In this document: piece by piece, positions 28,509 to 34,652 of the stretch | How positions within the stretch are numbered: the first letter of the stretch is position 1 | How the letters are laid out: every line of letters begins with the position of its first letter | NCBI GenBank assembly: GCA_035642125.1 | Contig: DASQSZ010000054.1 | Coordinates: forward strand, 1-34,652 | Direction: 5' to 3' | DNA length: 34,652 nt | DNA from: CALAED01 sp937891035 | GTDB taxonomy: Bacteria; Actinomycetota; Actinomycetes; Streptosporangiales; Streptosporangiaceae | Program-made: the position numbers and the translations under genes | The notes under the pieces: generated by a model | Database searches by the model: none | Seen by the model: only the letters and a program-made list of their open reading frames with translations | Told to the model about the DNA's origin: nothing

Positions 28509-30404
28509 ATGACGACGCTCGACATCCGCACCGCGAAGACCGCGCTCGCCGCGGCCCGCGCGCACCTGCTGTCCCTGCAGTCCGCGGAGGGCTGGTGGAA
28601 GGGCGAGCTTGAGACGAACGTCACGATGGACGCCGAGGACCTGCTGCTGCGGCAGTTCCTCGGCATCAGGGACGCCGGCGACACCGCGGCGGCCGCGATG
28701 TGGATCCGGTCGCGGCAGCGCGACGACGGCACCTGGGGCAACTTTTGGGACGGCCCCGCCGACCTGTCGACCACGATCGAGGCGTACGTGGCGCTGCGGC
28801 TGGCCGGCGACCCCGCGGACGCGGCGCACCTGCGCCGCGCCGCGGCCTACGTCCGCGGCCAGGGCGGCATCGAGGCGAGCCGGGTCTTCACCCGCGTCTG
28901 GCTTGCGCTGTTCGGCCAGTGGTCGTGGGACGACGTGCCGGTCATGCCGCCGGAACTGATCTATTTGCCGTCGTGGTTCCCGCTGAACATCTATGACTGG
29001 GCGTGCTGGGCGCGGCAGACGATCGTCCCACTCACGATCGTCGGCTCGCTGCGGCCGGTCCGTGCGCTGCCCTTCGACCTGCCCGAGCTGCGCACCGGCC
29101 GCCGCCCGCCGCCGGGGCACCGGCCGCTGAGCTGGGCGGGGATGTTCACCGGGCTCGACCGGGCGCTGCACGTCTACGAGCGCCGCCCGCTGCGGGCCGC
29201 GCGCCGGGCCGCGCTGCGCCGGGCGACCGACTGGATCATCGCCCGGCAAGAGCGCGACGGCTGCTGGGGCGGCATCCAGCCGCCGTGGGTCTACTCGCTG
29301 ATCGCGCTCAACCTGGTCGGCTACGACCTCGACCACCCGGTCGTACGGCGTGGCCTCGACGGACTCGACCGCTTCACCATCCGCGACGAGCGGGGCCGGC
29401 GGCTTGAGGCCTGCCAGTCGCCGGTGTGGGACACCGTGCTGGCCATCATCGCGCTCACCGACGCCGGGCTGCCCGGCGATCATCCGGCGCTGATCAAGGC
29501 CGCGGACTGGGTCATCGACGAGGAGATCAAGGGCCCGGGCGACTGGGCCGTCCGCCGGCCGCACCTGGCTCCAGGGGGATGGGCGTTCGAGTTCGACAAC
29601 GACGGCTATCCCGACGTCGACGACACCGCAGAGGCGATCTTGGCGTTGCGGCGGGCGCCGCGCCCGGGGACGGACTCCGCGATCGAGCGGGCGGTGCGGT
29701 GGATGTCCGGGATGGTCTCGCGCGACGGCGGCTTCGGCGCGTTCGACGCCGACAACACCCGCGAACTGGTCAACCGGCTGCCGTTTTGCGACTTCGGCGC
29801 GGTGATCGACCCGCCGTCGGCCGACGTCACCGCGCACGTCGTCGAGGCGCTCGCGCAAGAGGGGCGCGCCGACTCCGAGGTCGTGCGGCGGGCCGTCGTT
29901 TGGCTGCTCAAGGCACAAGAGGCGGACGGGTCGTGGTTCGGGCGGTGGGGCGCCAACCACGTGTACGGTACCGGCGCCGTGCTGCCGGCCCTGATCGCCG
30001 CCGGCGTACGACCCGACAAGCCGGCCGTCAGGCGCGCCGTCGCCTGGCTGGAGCAGCGGCAAAACGACGATGGCGGCTGGGGCGAGGACCTGCGGTCCTA
30101 TGATGACCCCGGCTGGGTCGGCAGGGGCGCGTCCACGGCTTCGCAGACGGCCTGGGCGCTCATCGGGCTGCTCGCGGCGGGGGAGGGCGGCGCGGCCGGC
30201 GCGGCGCCGCCGGCGCCGCCGTCCGGGGCGGTGGAGCGCGGCGTCGCCTGGCTGGTCGACCACCAGCGCCAGGACGGTACGTGGGACGAGCCGCAGTTCA
30301 CCGGCACCGGCTTCCCCGGCGACTTCTACATCAACTACCACCTGTACCGGCTGGTGTTCCCGATCAGTGCGCTGGGCCGCTACCTGGGAGCCAGATCACG
30401 ATGA
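28509..30404 (+). CDS. shc: squalene-hopene cyclase
   Basis: A 631-residue class II triterpene cyclase of the standard length, monotopic on the inner membrane face. It folds squalene into hopene/hopanol. The catalytic DXDD motif is PDVDDTAEA, with D369-V-D-D372, close to the equivalent position in the Alicyclobacillus enzyme. Several QW repeats are visible (RQRDDGTWGNFWDG, RQERDGCWGG, QEADGSWFGRWG, RQNDDGGWGED, HQRQDGTWDEP). The ATG at 28509 lies nine bases after the polyprenyl synthase stop. Its stop forms ATGA, and an 11-bp direct repeat of that junction occurs at the hpnH start. Confidence 0.97.
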   Translation: MTTLDIRTAKTALAAARAHLLSLQSAEGWWKGELETNVTMDAEDLLLRQFLGIRDAGDTAAAAMWIRSRQRDDGTWGNFWDGPADLSTTIEAYVALRLAGDPADAAHLRRAAAYVRGQGGIEASRVFTRVWLALFGQWSWDDVPVMPPELIYLPSWFPLNIYDWACWARQTIVPLTIVGSLRPVRALPFDLPELRTGRRPPPGHRPLSWAGMFTGLDRALHVYERRPLRAARRAALRRATDWIIARQERDGCWGGIQPPWVYSLIALNLVGYDLDHPVVRRGLDGLDRFTIRDERGRRLEACQSPVWDTVLAIIALTDAGLPGDHPALIKAADWVIDEEIKGPGDWAVRRPHLAPGGWAFEFDNDGYPDVDDTAEAILALRRAPRPGTDSAIERAVRWMSGMVSRDGGFGAFDADNTRELVNRLPFCDFGAVIDPPSADVTAHVVEALAQEGRADSEVVRRAVVWLLKAQEADGSWFGRWGANHVYGTGAVLPALIAAGVRPDKPAVRRAVAWLEQRQNDDGGWGEDLRSYDDPGWVGRGASTASQTAWALIGLLAAGEGGAAGAAPPAPPSGAVERGVAWLVDHQRQDGTWDEPQFTGTGFPGDFYINYHLYRLVFPISALGRYLGARSR

Positions 30405-30430
30405 TCTTGAAGGAAGTGCGATCACGATGA
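30394..30430. repeat. 11-bp direct repeat marking the shc stop and hpnH start
   Basis: GATCACGATGA occurs at 30394-30404 and 30420-30430. The first copy ends with the shc stop TGA, and the second contains the ATG (30427) of hpnH. The space between is 15 nt and carries the GAAGGAAG Shine-Dalgarno of hpnH. Confidence 0.85.
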
Positions 30431-31431
30431 CGATGCCCCTGCGCCAGCAGTTGCGTATCGGCGGCTACATCCTGGGCCAAAAGCTTCGCCGCCGAGACAA
30501 GTTCGCGTTCCTCCTTGAGCTTGAGCCGCTGTTCGCGTGCAACCTGGCGTGCGCCGGTTGCGGGAAGATCCAGCACCCGGCGGGCATCCTCAAGCAGCGC
30601 ATGCCGGTCGAACAGGCGGTCGCCGCGGTCGAGGAGTGCGGGGCGCCGATGGTGTCCATCGCCGGCGGCGAGCCGCTCATGCACCCGCAGATCGGCGAGA
30701 TGGTCAAGGAGCTGACCAAGCGCAAGAAGTTCGTCTTCCTGTGCACGAACGCGCTGCTCATCCCGCGCAAGATCGACCAGTTCGAGCCGTCTCCGTACTT
30801 CGCGTGGGTGGTGCACCTCGACGGCCTGCGCGAGCGTCACGACGCTTCGGTGTGCAAGGAGGGCGTGTTCGATGAGACCGTCGCGGCCATCCGCGAATGC
30901 CAGCGGCGCGGCTTCCGGGTCACCACCAACACGACCTTCTTCAACACCGACAGCCCGCAAAGCGTGATCGACGTCATGAACTATCTTAATGACGACCTGA
31001 AGGTCGACGAGATGATGATCTCGCCGGGCTACGCGTATGAGAAGGCGCCGGACCAGGAACATTTCCTCGGCGTGCAAGAGACCAGGGAGCTGTTCCGCAA
31101 GGCGTTCGCGAACGGCAACAGGCGGCGCTGGCGGTTCAACCACTCGCCGCTGTTCCTCGACTTCCTCGAAGGCAAGGTCGACTTCCCGTGCACGGCGTGG
31201 GCCATTCCCTCGTACTCGCTGCTCGGCTGGCAAAAGCCGTGCTACTTGATGTCGGACGGCTACGCGAAGACCTATCAGGAGCTCCTCGACGACACCGACT
31301 GGAGCGGCTACGGCAGGGGCCGCGATCCGCGCTGCGCCAACTGCATGGCGCACTGCGGCTACGAACCGACCGCGGTCTTCGCGACGCTGGGCTCGCTCAA
31401 GGAGTCGATCCGGGCGATGCGCGCCGGCTGA
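30427..31431 (+). CDS. hpnH: adenosyl-hopene transferase HpnH (radical SAM)
   Basis: A 334-residue radical SAM enzyme. HpnH couples the 5'-deoxyadenosyl radical to diploptene to make adenosylhopane, the first step toward extended hopanoids. The 4Fe-4S site is CNLACAGCGK (C38, C42, C45). The SAM-binding stretch VSIAGGEPLMHPQ is present. The C-terminal CANCMAHCGYEPTAV and the HLDGLRERHD motif are typical of HpnH. The ATG at 30427 has GAAGGAAG ten bases upstream. It ends the operon; a small GC hairpin (31436-31451) follows. HpnG, needed for the next step, is absent here. Confidence 0.96.
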   Translation: MTMPLRQQLRIGGYILGQKLRRRDKFAFLLELEPLFACNLACAGCGKIQHPAGILKQRMPVEQAVAAVEECGAPMVSIAGGEPLMHPQIGEMVKELTKRKKFVFLCTNALLIPRKIDQFEPSPYFAWVVHLDGLRERHDASVCKEGVFDETVAAIRECQRRGFRVTTNTTFFNTDSPQSVIDVMNYLNDDLKVDEMMISPGYAYEKAPDQEHFLGVQETRELFRKAFANGNRRRWRFNHSPLFLDFLEGKVDFPCTAWAIPSYSLLGWQKPCYLMSDGYAKTYQELLDDTDWSGYGRGRDPRCANCMAHCGYEPTAVFATLGSLKESIRAMRAG

Positions 31432-31585
31432 TCGCCGGGCCGCGTGGCCCGCGCCGAGACGCGTACGACCCGGTGGCGACCGGACCGGATTCGCGCGAAG
31501 CCGCGACACGCCGTCACGTAAAGTGAGACAGTGACTACGCGGGGCGTACGGGGACGCCGACATCTGATCGCATGCGGGAGGGCTG

Positions 31586-32746
31586 ATGCGCTCCAGCCGA
31601 GGATGGCTCACCCTGGCCCTTGTGCTCGAAGCGGCCGTCGCCGTAGGAGATGCGGCGCTTCCCGACTGCTCGCTCGCCACGTTGTTGATCCTGGGTCCGC
31701 TGTTGGCCTCCGTCGTGATGGACGCGCGGCACACCGCCGTCGTGGCGGTCCTCGCCGTCGCGCTGGCGCCCGGCGCCGGGCTCGCTGACGGCACGGTGGG
31801 CACCGCCGACCACGTGATGCGCACCACCCTCGTGCTCGGCGGCGGCGTCATCGCGGTCGTGATCGCCCGGGCCAGGACCGTGGACGGCCACGCCCTCGCC
31901 CGGATGACGCAGGTCGCCGAGGTGGCCCACCGCGCGATCTTGCATCCGATCCCGTCCGCCATCGGCGGCATGGCCTTCGCCGCCCACTATCAGTCAGCGA
32001 GCGACGGCGGGCCGATCGGCGGGGACTTCTACGCCACCGTGCCGACGCCGTCCGGGCTCCGGCTGATCGTCGGCGACGTCAAGGGCAAAGGCCTCGAAGG
32101 GGTCCGGCTCGCCGCCGACACGCTGTCGAACTTCCGTGAGCTCGCCACCACCGACATGGATCTGGTCCGGCTCGCCGGCGAACTGGACCACAGGATCAGC
32201 TGCGGGCTCGGACCCGAGGACTTCGTCACGCTCATCCTCGCCGAGTTCGTCCCCGGCGAAGTGCGCATGGTCAACTGTGGTCACCATCCGCCGCTGCGGG
32301 TCGGCCGCCGGCTCGACCTGCTCACCCCGCCCGCCTCGACGCCGCCGCTCGGCCTGGACCCCGAGCCGGTCTTGCATCGGGCCCGGCTGCGCCCGGACGA
32401 GCGGCTGTTGTTCTACACCGACGGCCTGCTCGAGGCGCGCAACCAGGCCGGCGAGATGTTCACCTTCGACGATCGGGTGCGCGCCGCCCTCAGCGAGGTG
32501 CTGCTCAGCGAAGCGCTCGCCAAGCTGCTCGGCCTCGTCTTCGAGCACACCAGCGGAGCGCTGTCCGACGATCTGGTGCTTGTGCTGGGCGAACCGGTCC
32601 CCGACCCGGCCGTCCGCGTCCTCCCGGACAGCGGGTACAGCGGCGCTCCTGGCGGCGGGCTGCGGGGCGGCGCCGGATCGGCGGCCGAGCTGTTGCCCGG
32701 CTGCTGGTGGCGGCAGCTGTCGTTCCGGCACTGGTGGCCCTGGTAG
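31586..32746 (+). CDS. membrane-anchored PP2C (SpoIIE-type) protein phosphatase
   Basis: A 386-residue protein. About the first 100 residues are hydrophobic, with three to four membrane segments (LTLALVLEAAVAVGDAALP, LATLLILGPLLASVVM, VVAVLAVALAPGAGLA, TTLVLGGGVIAVVIA). The cytoplasmic part is a PPM/SpoIIE-type phosphatase: IGGDFYATVP, IVGDVKGKGLEGV, MVNCGHHPPLRVG, LLFYTDGLLEARN and SDDLVLVLGE give the metal-binding aspartates. Such enzymes usually dephosphorylate STAS antagonists; the STAS gene of this window, 17 kb away, is a possible but unproven target. The ATG at 31586 has GGGAGGG upstream. The C-terminus is aromatic (CWWRQLSFRHWWPW). Confidence 0.9.
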   Translation: MRSSRGWLTLALVLEAAVAVGDAALPDCSLATLLILGPLLASVVMDARHTAVVAVLAVALAPGAGLADGTVGTADHVMRTTLVLGGGVIAVVIARARTVDGHALARMTQVAEVAHRAILHPIPSAIGGMAFAAHYQSASDGGPIGGDFYATVPTPSGLRLIVGDVKGKGLEGVRLAADTLSNFRELATTDMDLVRLAGELDHRISCGLGPEDFVTLILAEFVPGEVRMVNCGHHPPLRVGRRLDLLTPPASTPPLGLDPEPVLHRARLRPDERLLFYTDGLLEARNQAGEMFTFDDRVRAALSEVLLSEALAKLLGLVFEHTSGALSDDLVLVLGEPVPDPAVRVLPDSGYSGAPGGGLRGGAGSAAELLPGCWWRQLSFRHWWPW

Positions 32747-32781
32747 TGCGCCCCCGGGCGGACGCGAGGACGGGCCCCGCG

Positions 32782-33690
32782 TCACCGACCGGGCGCGTCG
32801 CGTCCTTCGGCCCGCACGCCGGCCCAGTCTTCGAGATGGGTGACCAGCGAGGTGAAGTCCGCCTCCGGGCCGCCGCGGACGAGCGCGTACAGCCACAGCT
32901 GGCGCACCGACTCCGCGACCCACATCGGCAGCTCGAGCCGGGCGGCGTGCTCCGACAGCAGCCGCAGGTCCTTGTTCATCATCCCGGTGCTGAACCCGTG
33001 CGCGAAGGCGCGGGTGAGCACGGAGCGGGGGAACTTGTCCGCGGTCGCGCTGTTGCGGGCCGTCCCGGAGTTGAACACGTCGATCATCACGTCGGCGTCG
33101 AGACCGGCCTTGAGCCCGAACACCACGGCCTCCGACGTGGCCGCGATCGCGGTGGCCGACAAGTAGTTGTTCGCCAGCTTCATCGTCTGCCCGAGACCCG
33201 GCCGGGCACCCACGTAGAACACCTTTCCCAGCACGCCGAGGATGGGCTCTACCCGCTCGAAGGCGGCCGGGTCCCCGGCCGCCATCACCGCCAGACTGCC
33301 CGCGGCCGCTCCGCGAACGCCGCCGCTGACCGGCGAGTCGACGGTCGCGACGCCGCGTGCCGCCAGCTCCCGGCCGATCTCGTCGACGGTGTCGGCTCCG
33401 GTCGTCGACAGCTCGACCCAGGTGCCGAACCCGGCGCCGGCGGCGAGGCCGCGGTGGCCCAAGGCGACCTCACGCACTACGGCGGGGCCGGGCAGGCTGG
33501 TGAGCGCGATCTCGGCGCGATCGGTCACCTCGGCCGCCGAGGCGGCGACGGCGGCCCCCGCCTCCTCGGCGCGCGCCCTGGCGCCGGCGTCGACGTCGGC
33601 CACGATCATCGGGTAGCCGGCCGCGAGGAGGCGGCGCACCATGGGCAGGCCCATGTTCCCCAACCCGACGAACCCCAGCGTGGGCTTCAT
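32782..33690 (-). CDS. 3-hydroxyisobutyrate-dehydrogenase-like NAD(P) oxidoreductase
   Basis: A 302-residue beta-hydroxyacid dehydrogenase. The N-terminal Rossmann motif is LGFVGLGNMGLPM. The substrate-binding stretch is DSPVSGGVRGAAAGSLAVMA, and the catalytic Lys is in GLGQTMKLANNYLSATA. The C-terminal helical domain contains FSTGMMNKDLRLLSEHA. Relatives act on 3-hydroxyisobutyrate, tartronate semialdehyde, 6-phosphogluconate or imines; the substrate is not decided here. The ATG at 33690 matches the family start; the open frame extends 14 codons further. It is convergent with the PP2C gene with only 35 nt between them. Confidence 0.9.
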   Translation of the reverse strand: MKPTLGFVGLGNMGLPMVRRLLAAGYPMIVADVDAGARARAEEAGAAVAASAAEVTDRAEIALTSLPGPAVVREVALGHRGLAAGAGFGTWVELSTTGADTVDEIGRELAARGVATVDSPVSGGVRGAAAGSLAVMAAGDPAAFERVEPILGVLGKVFYVGARPGLGQTMKLANNYLSATAIAATSEAVVFGLKAGLDADVMIDVFNSGTARNSATADKFPRSVLTRAFAHGFSTGMMNKDLRLLSEHAARLELPMWVAESVRQLWLYALVRGGPEADFTSLVTHLEDWAGVRAEGRDAPGR

Positions 33691-33924
33691 CCTGCGCGCC
33701 TCGTTCCCTCGGCGCCGGGCCGGGCCCGGCACGGACGACCATGAACGTGCGCCGGAACGGTTGCTTCGGCGCCCGGCATCTCACGGCCCATGGTGCCGCG
33801 CGGCGGCCGATCGTGGAACCGTCGATGGCATGGGACGGCGCGCGGCGGCCCGGCCGCCCGGGCTCGGCTGAGCGCGGCCCGGAAAAAAAGACGAACGTCT
33901 AACGGAAAGGACAGGAGGTCTGCC

Positions 33925-34332
33925 ATGAAAATCCACCGCGGCCGGCTGCCCGGCGCGGCGACGCAGCACCGCACCGACACGTTCACCGGAGCCGTCTGGG
34001 CCGATCCCGTGCTGGCCGAACGGCACCCGCCGCGCACCGTCAACACGGTCTGCTTCACCCCGGGAGCGCGTACGTTCTGGCACAGCCACGGCGACGGACA
34101 GATCCTGATCGTGACCCACGGACGCGGCTTCGCGCACACCCGCGACGGGGCGGCGGCGCCGCTCACCGCGGGCGACGTCGTCTATGTTCCCCCTGGTGAG
34201 GAGCACTGGCACGGCGCGGCGGATGACACGATGCTCGTCCATGTGGCGGTCTCGCTGGGGGAGACCCGCTGGCTTGAGGAGGTCGCCGAGGAGCTGTACC
34301 GGCGCGTGCAGGGGGCCGGCCGAGCGGGCTGA
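33925..34332 (+). CDS. small cupin-domain protein
   Basis: A 135-residue single-domain cupin. Cupin motif one is GARTFWHSHGDGQILIVTHG (two metal His), and motif two is LTAGDVVYVPPGEEHWHGAA (metal His in HWH). This order and length match quercetinase/carboxymuconolactone-associated cupins, usually metal-dependent but of unknown substrate. The N-terminus TFTGAVWADPVLAERHPPRT is typical too. The ATG at 33925 has AGGAGGT upstream. It is divergent from the beta-hydroxyacid dehydrogenase; the next 320 nt hold no gene. Confidence 0.88.
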   Translation: MKIHRGRLPGAATQHRTDTFTGAVWADPVLAERHPPRTVNTVCFTPGARTFWHSHGDGQILIVTHGRGFAHTRDGAAAPLTAGDVVYVPPGEEHWHGAADDTMLVHVAVSLGETRWLEEVAEELYRRVQGAGRAG

Positions 34333-34652
34333 ACCCACCGGCGAGCGACGGGGAGGCGGTGGGAAGAAGGGCCCCCAAAGAGAAGGCGACGCCGGGTGGA
34401 TACGGGGGCAATCCACCCGGCGCCGCATCATCGGTGTTCCGACGGGGGCCCGGAACACCGGCACGGGCGCTCCGACGGGGGACCAGAGCGCCGGTATAAA
34501 TCGTACACCGAAACCCCCGTAGGTTAGTCAAGAGATTGTCCCGAGCCGATCTGCCGATGGTGTCCGGAAATCTGCTTGCGGCTCGTCCTTTGCGTGTCGC
34601 TATCGACTGGTGGGGCTGATGTCATGTGTCCCGCCGGTGGTTCAGGAGGGGA
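34333..34652. other. gene-free right end of the window
   Basis: After the cupin stop no convincing reading frame is found. The first 170 nt carry the triple hairpin described separately. The last 120 nt have no recognisable structure apart from a terminal AGGAGGGG at 34644-34651, which resembles a Shine-Dalgarno for a plus-strand gene beginning beyond the edge. Confidence 0.6.
34375..34495 (-). ncRNA. three-hairpin C-rich-loop RNA, 6C-like
   Basis: Three consecutive perfect hairpins occupy 34390-34422 (12-bp stem, 9-nt loop), 34432-34460 (9-bp stem, 11-nt loop) and 34466-34492 (7-bp stem, 13-nt loop). Read on the minus strand, each loop contains CCCCCGU; read on the plus strand, each has ACGGGGG. 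Actinobacterial 6C RNA is defined by hairpins with C-rich loops, and its loops are reported to pair with G-rich ribosome-binding regions in mycobacteria. This sequence fits that idea, with five Cs per loop and three rather than two hairpins. A possible minus-strand promoter lies just upstream (TTGACT at 34531-34526, TACGAT at 34505-34500, though the spacer of 20 is long). Strand and identity remain inferred. Confidence 0.6.

Noticed and set aside
28290..30341. Long minus-strand frame opposite shc
   Set aside because: Shc on the plus strand has DXDD and QW repeats; the antisense frame has no domain.
30401..30430. Nine-residue leader peptide between shc and hpnH
   Set aside because: The frame ATG ATC TTG ... 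TGA exists, but is most simply a by-product of the direct repeat.
33691..33924. SigB-like promoter upstream of the beta-hydroxyacid dehydrogenase or cupin
   Set aside because: The nearest match (GTTC-N15-GGGCCC on the minus strand) lacks the A of the -10, and the cupin side has none.
1..34652. tRNA or rRNA genes, insertion sequences, prophage or integrase genes
   Set aside because: No cloverleaf-like GTTCRANNC motif in context, no transposase or integrase domain and no terminal inverted repeats were recognised by eye.

Overview
The window is high-GC DNA (about 70% by eye) with GTG/TTG starts, translationally coupled genes, an F420-dependent enzyme and many small actinobacterial families (DUF6158, DUF3140, DUF6458, STAS plus SigB/F/G-type sigma). 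It comes from an actinomycete. The hopanoid operon and general style would suit Streptosporangiales or a relative, but that rank is a guess. Both ends run into neighbouring DNA: the left edge cuts an MFS transporter, and the right edge stops just after a ribosome-binding-site-like sequence. || Region 1 (1-20.5 kb) looks like a general stress-response island. It holds a Dps-like ferritin, a TPP-dependent pyruvate oxidase-like enzyme, DUF6158 and DUF3140 proteins, an HhH-GPD protein, a one-chain transketolase, a CDF metal exporter, DUF6458, a PAP2-DAG kinase fusion, GlsB, an Aquifex-type aconitase, an F420 (G6PD-family) oxidoreductase, a STAS antagonist coupled to a SigB-family sigma factor, two paralogous CBS-pair proteins, several tiny membrane or hydrophilic proteins, a zinc alcohol dehydrogenase and a type II HAD dehalogenase. 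Twelve of these transcription units are preceded by a sequence of the form GNNT-N13..15-GGG(T/C/A/G)A, mostly with GTTT, usually 33-60 nt before the start codon. This resembles SigB (Streptomyces) and SigF (Mycobacterium) promoters, and the sigma gene lies in the middle of the set, so the inference is a locally clustered sigma regulon. || Region 2 (20.6-24.3 kb) has a lipase-maturation-factor-like membrane protein and a CrtI-like FAD oxidoreductase, both on the minus strand, divergent from a MarR regulator whose upstream region carries a 13-bp triple repeat. || Region 3 (24.4-31.4 kb) is a complete squalene-to-adenosylhopane operon: hpnC, hpnD, hpnE, a polyprenyl diphosphate synthase, shc and hpnH. 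Four of the genes are joined by overlapping stop/start codons. FPP is condensed and reduced to squalene by HpnCDE, cyclised by Shc, and extended with an adenosyl group by HpnH. hpnG is not in the window. || Region 4 (31.5-34.65 kb) has a membrane-anchored PP2C phosphatase, a 3-hydroxyisobutyrate-dehydrogenase-like enzyme, a small cupin, and a gene-free tail. The tail holds three consecutive hairpins which, read on the minus strand, all display a CCCCCGU loop, strongly reminiscent of the actinobacterial 6C small RNA. || Other features of note are several short tandem repeats that include or abut stop codons, two of which place a stop in all three frames, and a frameshifted 40-codon remnant of an FAD/Fe-S oxidoreductase at about 1.9 kb.
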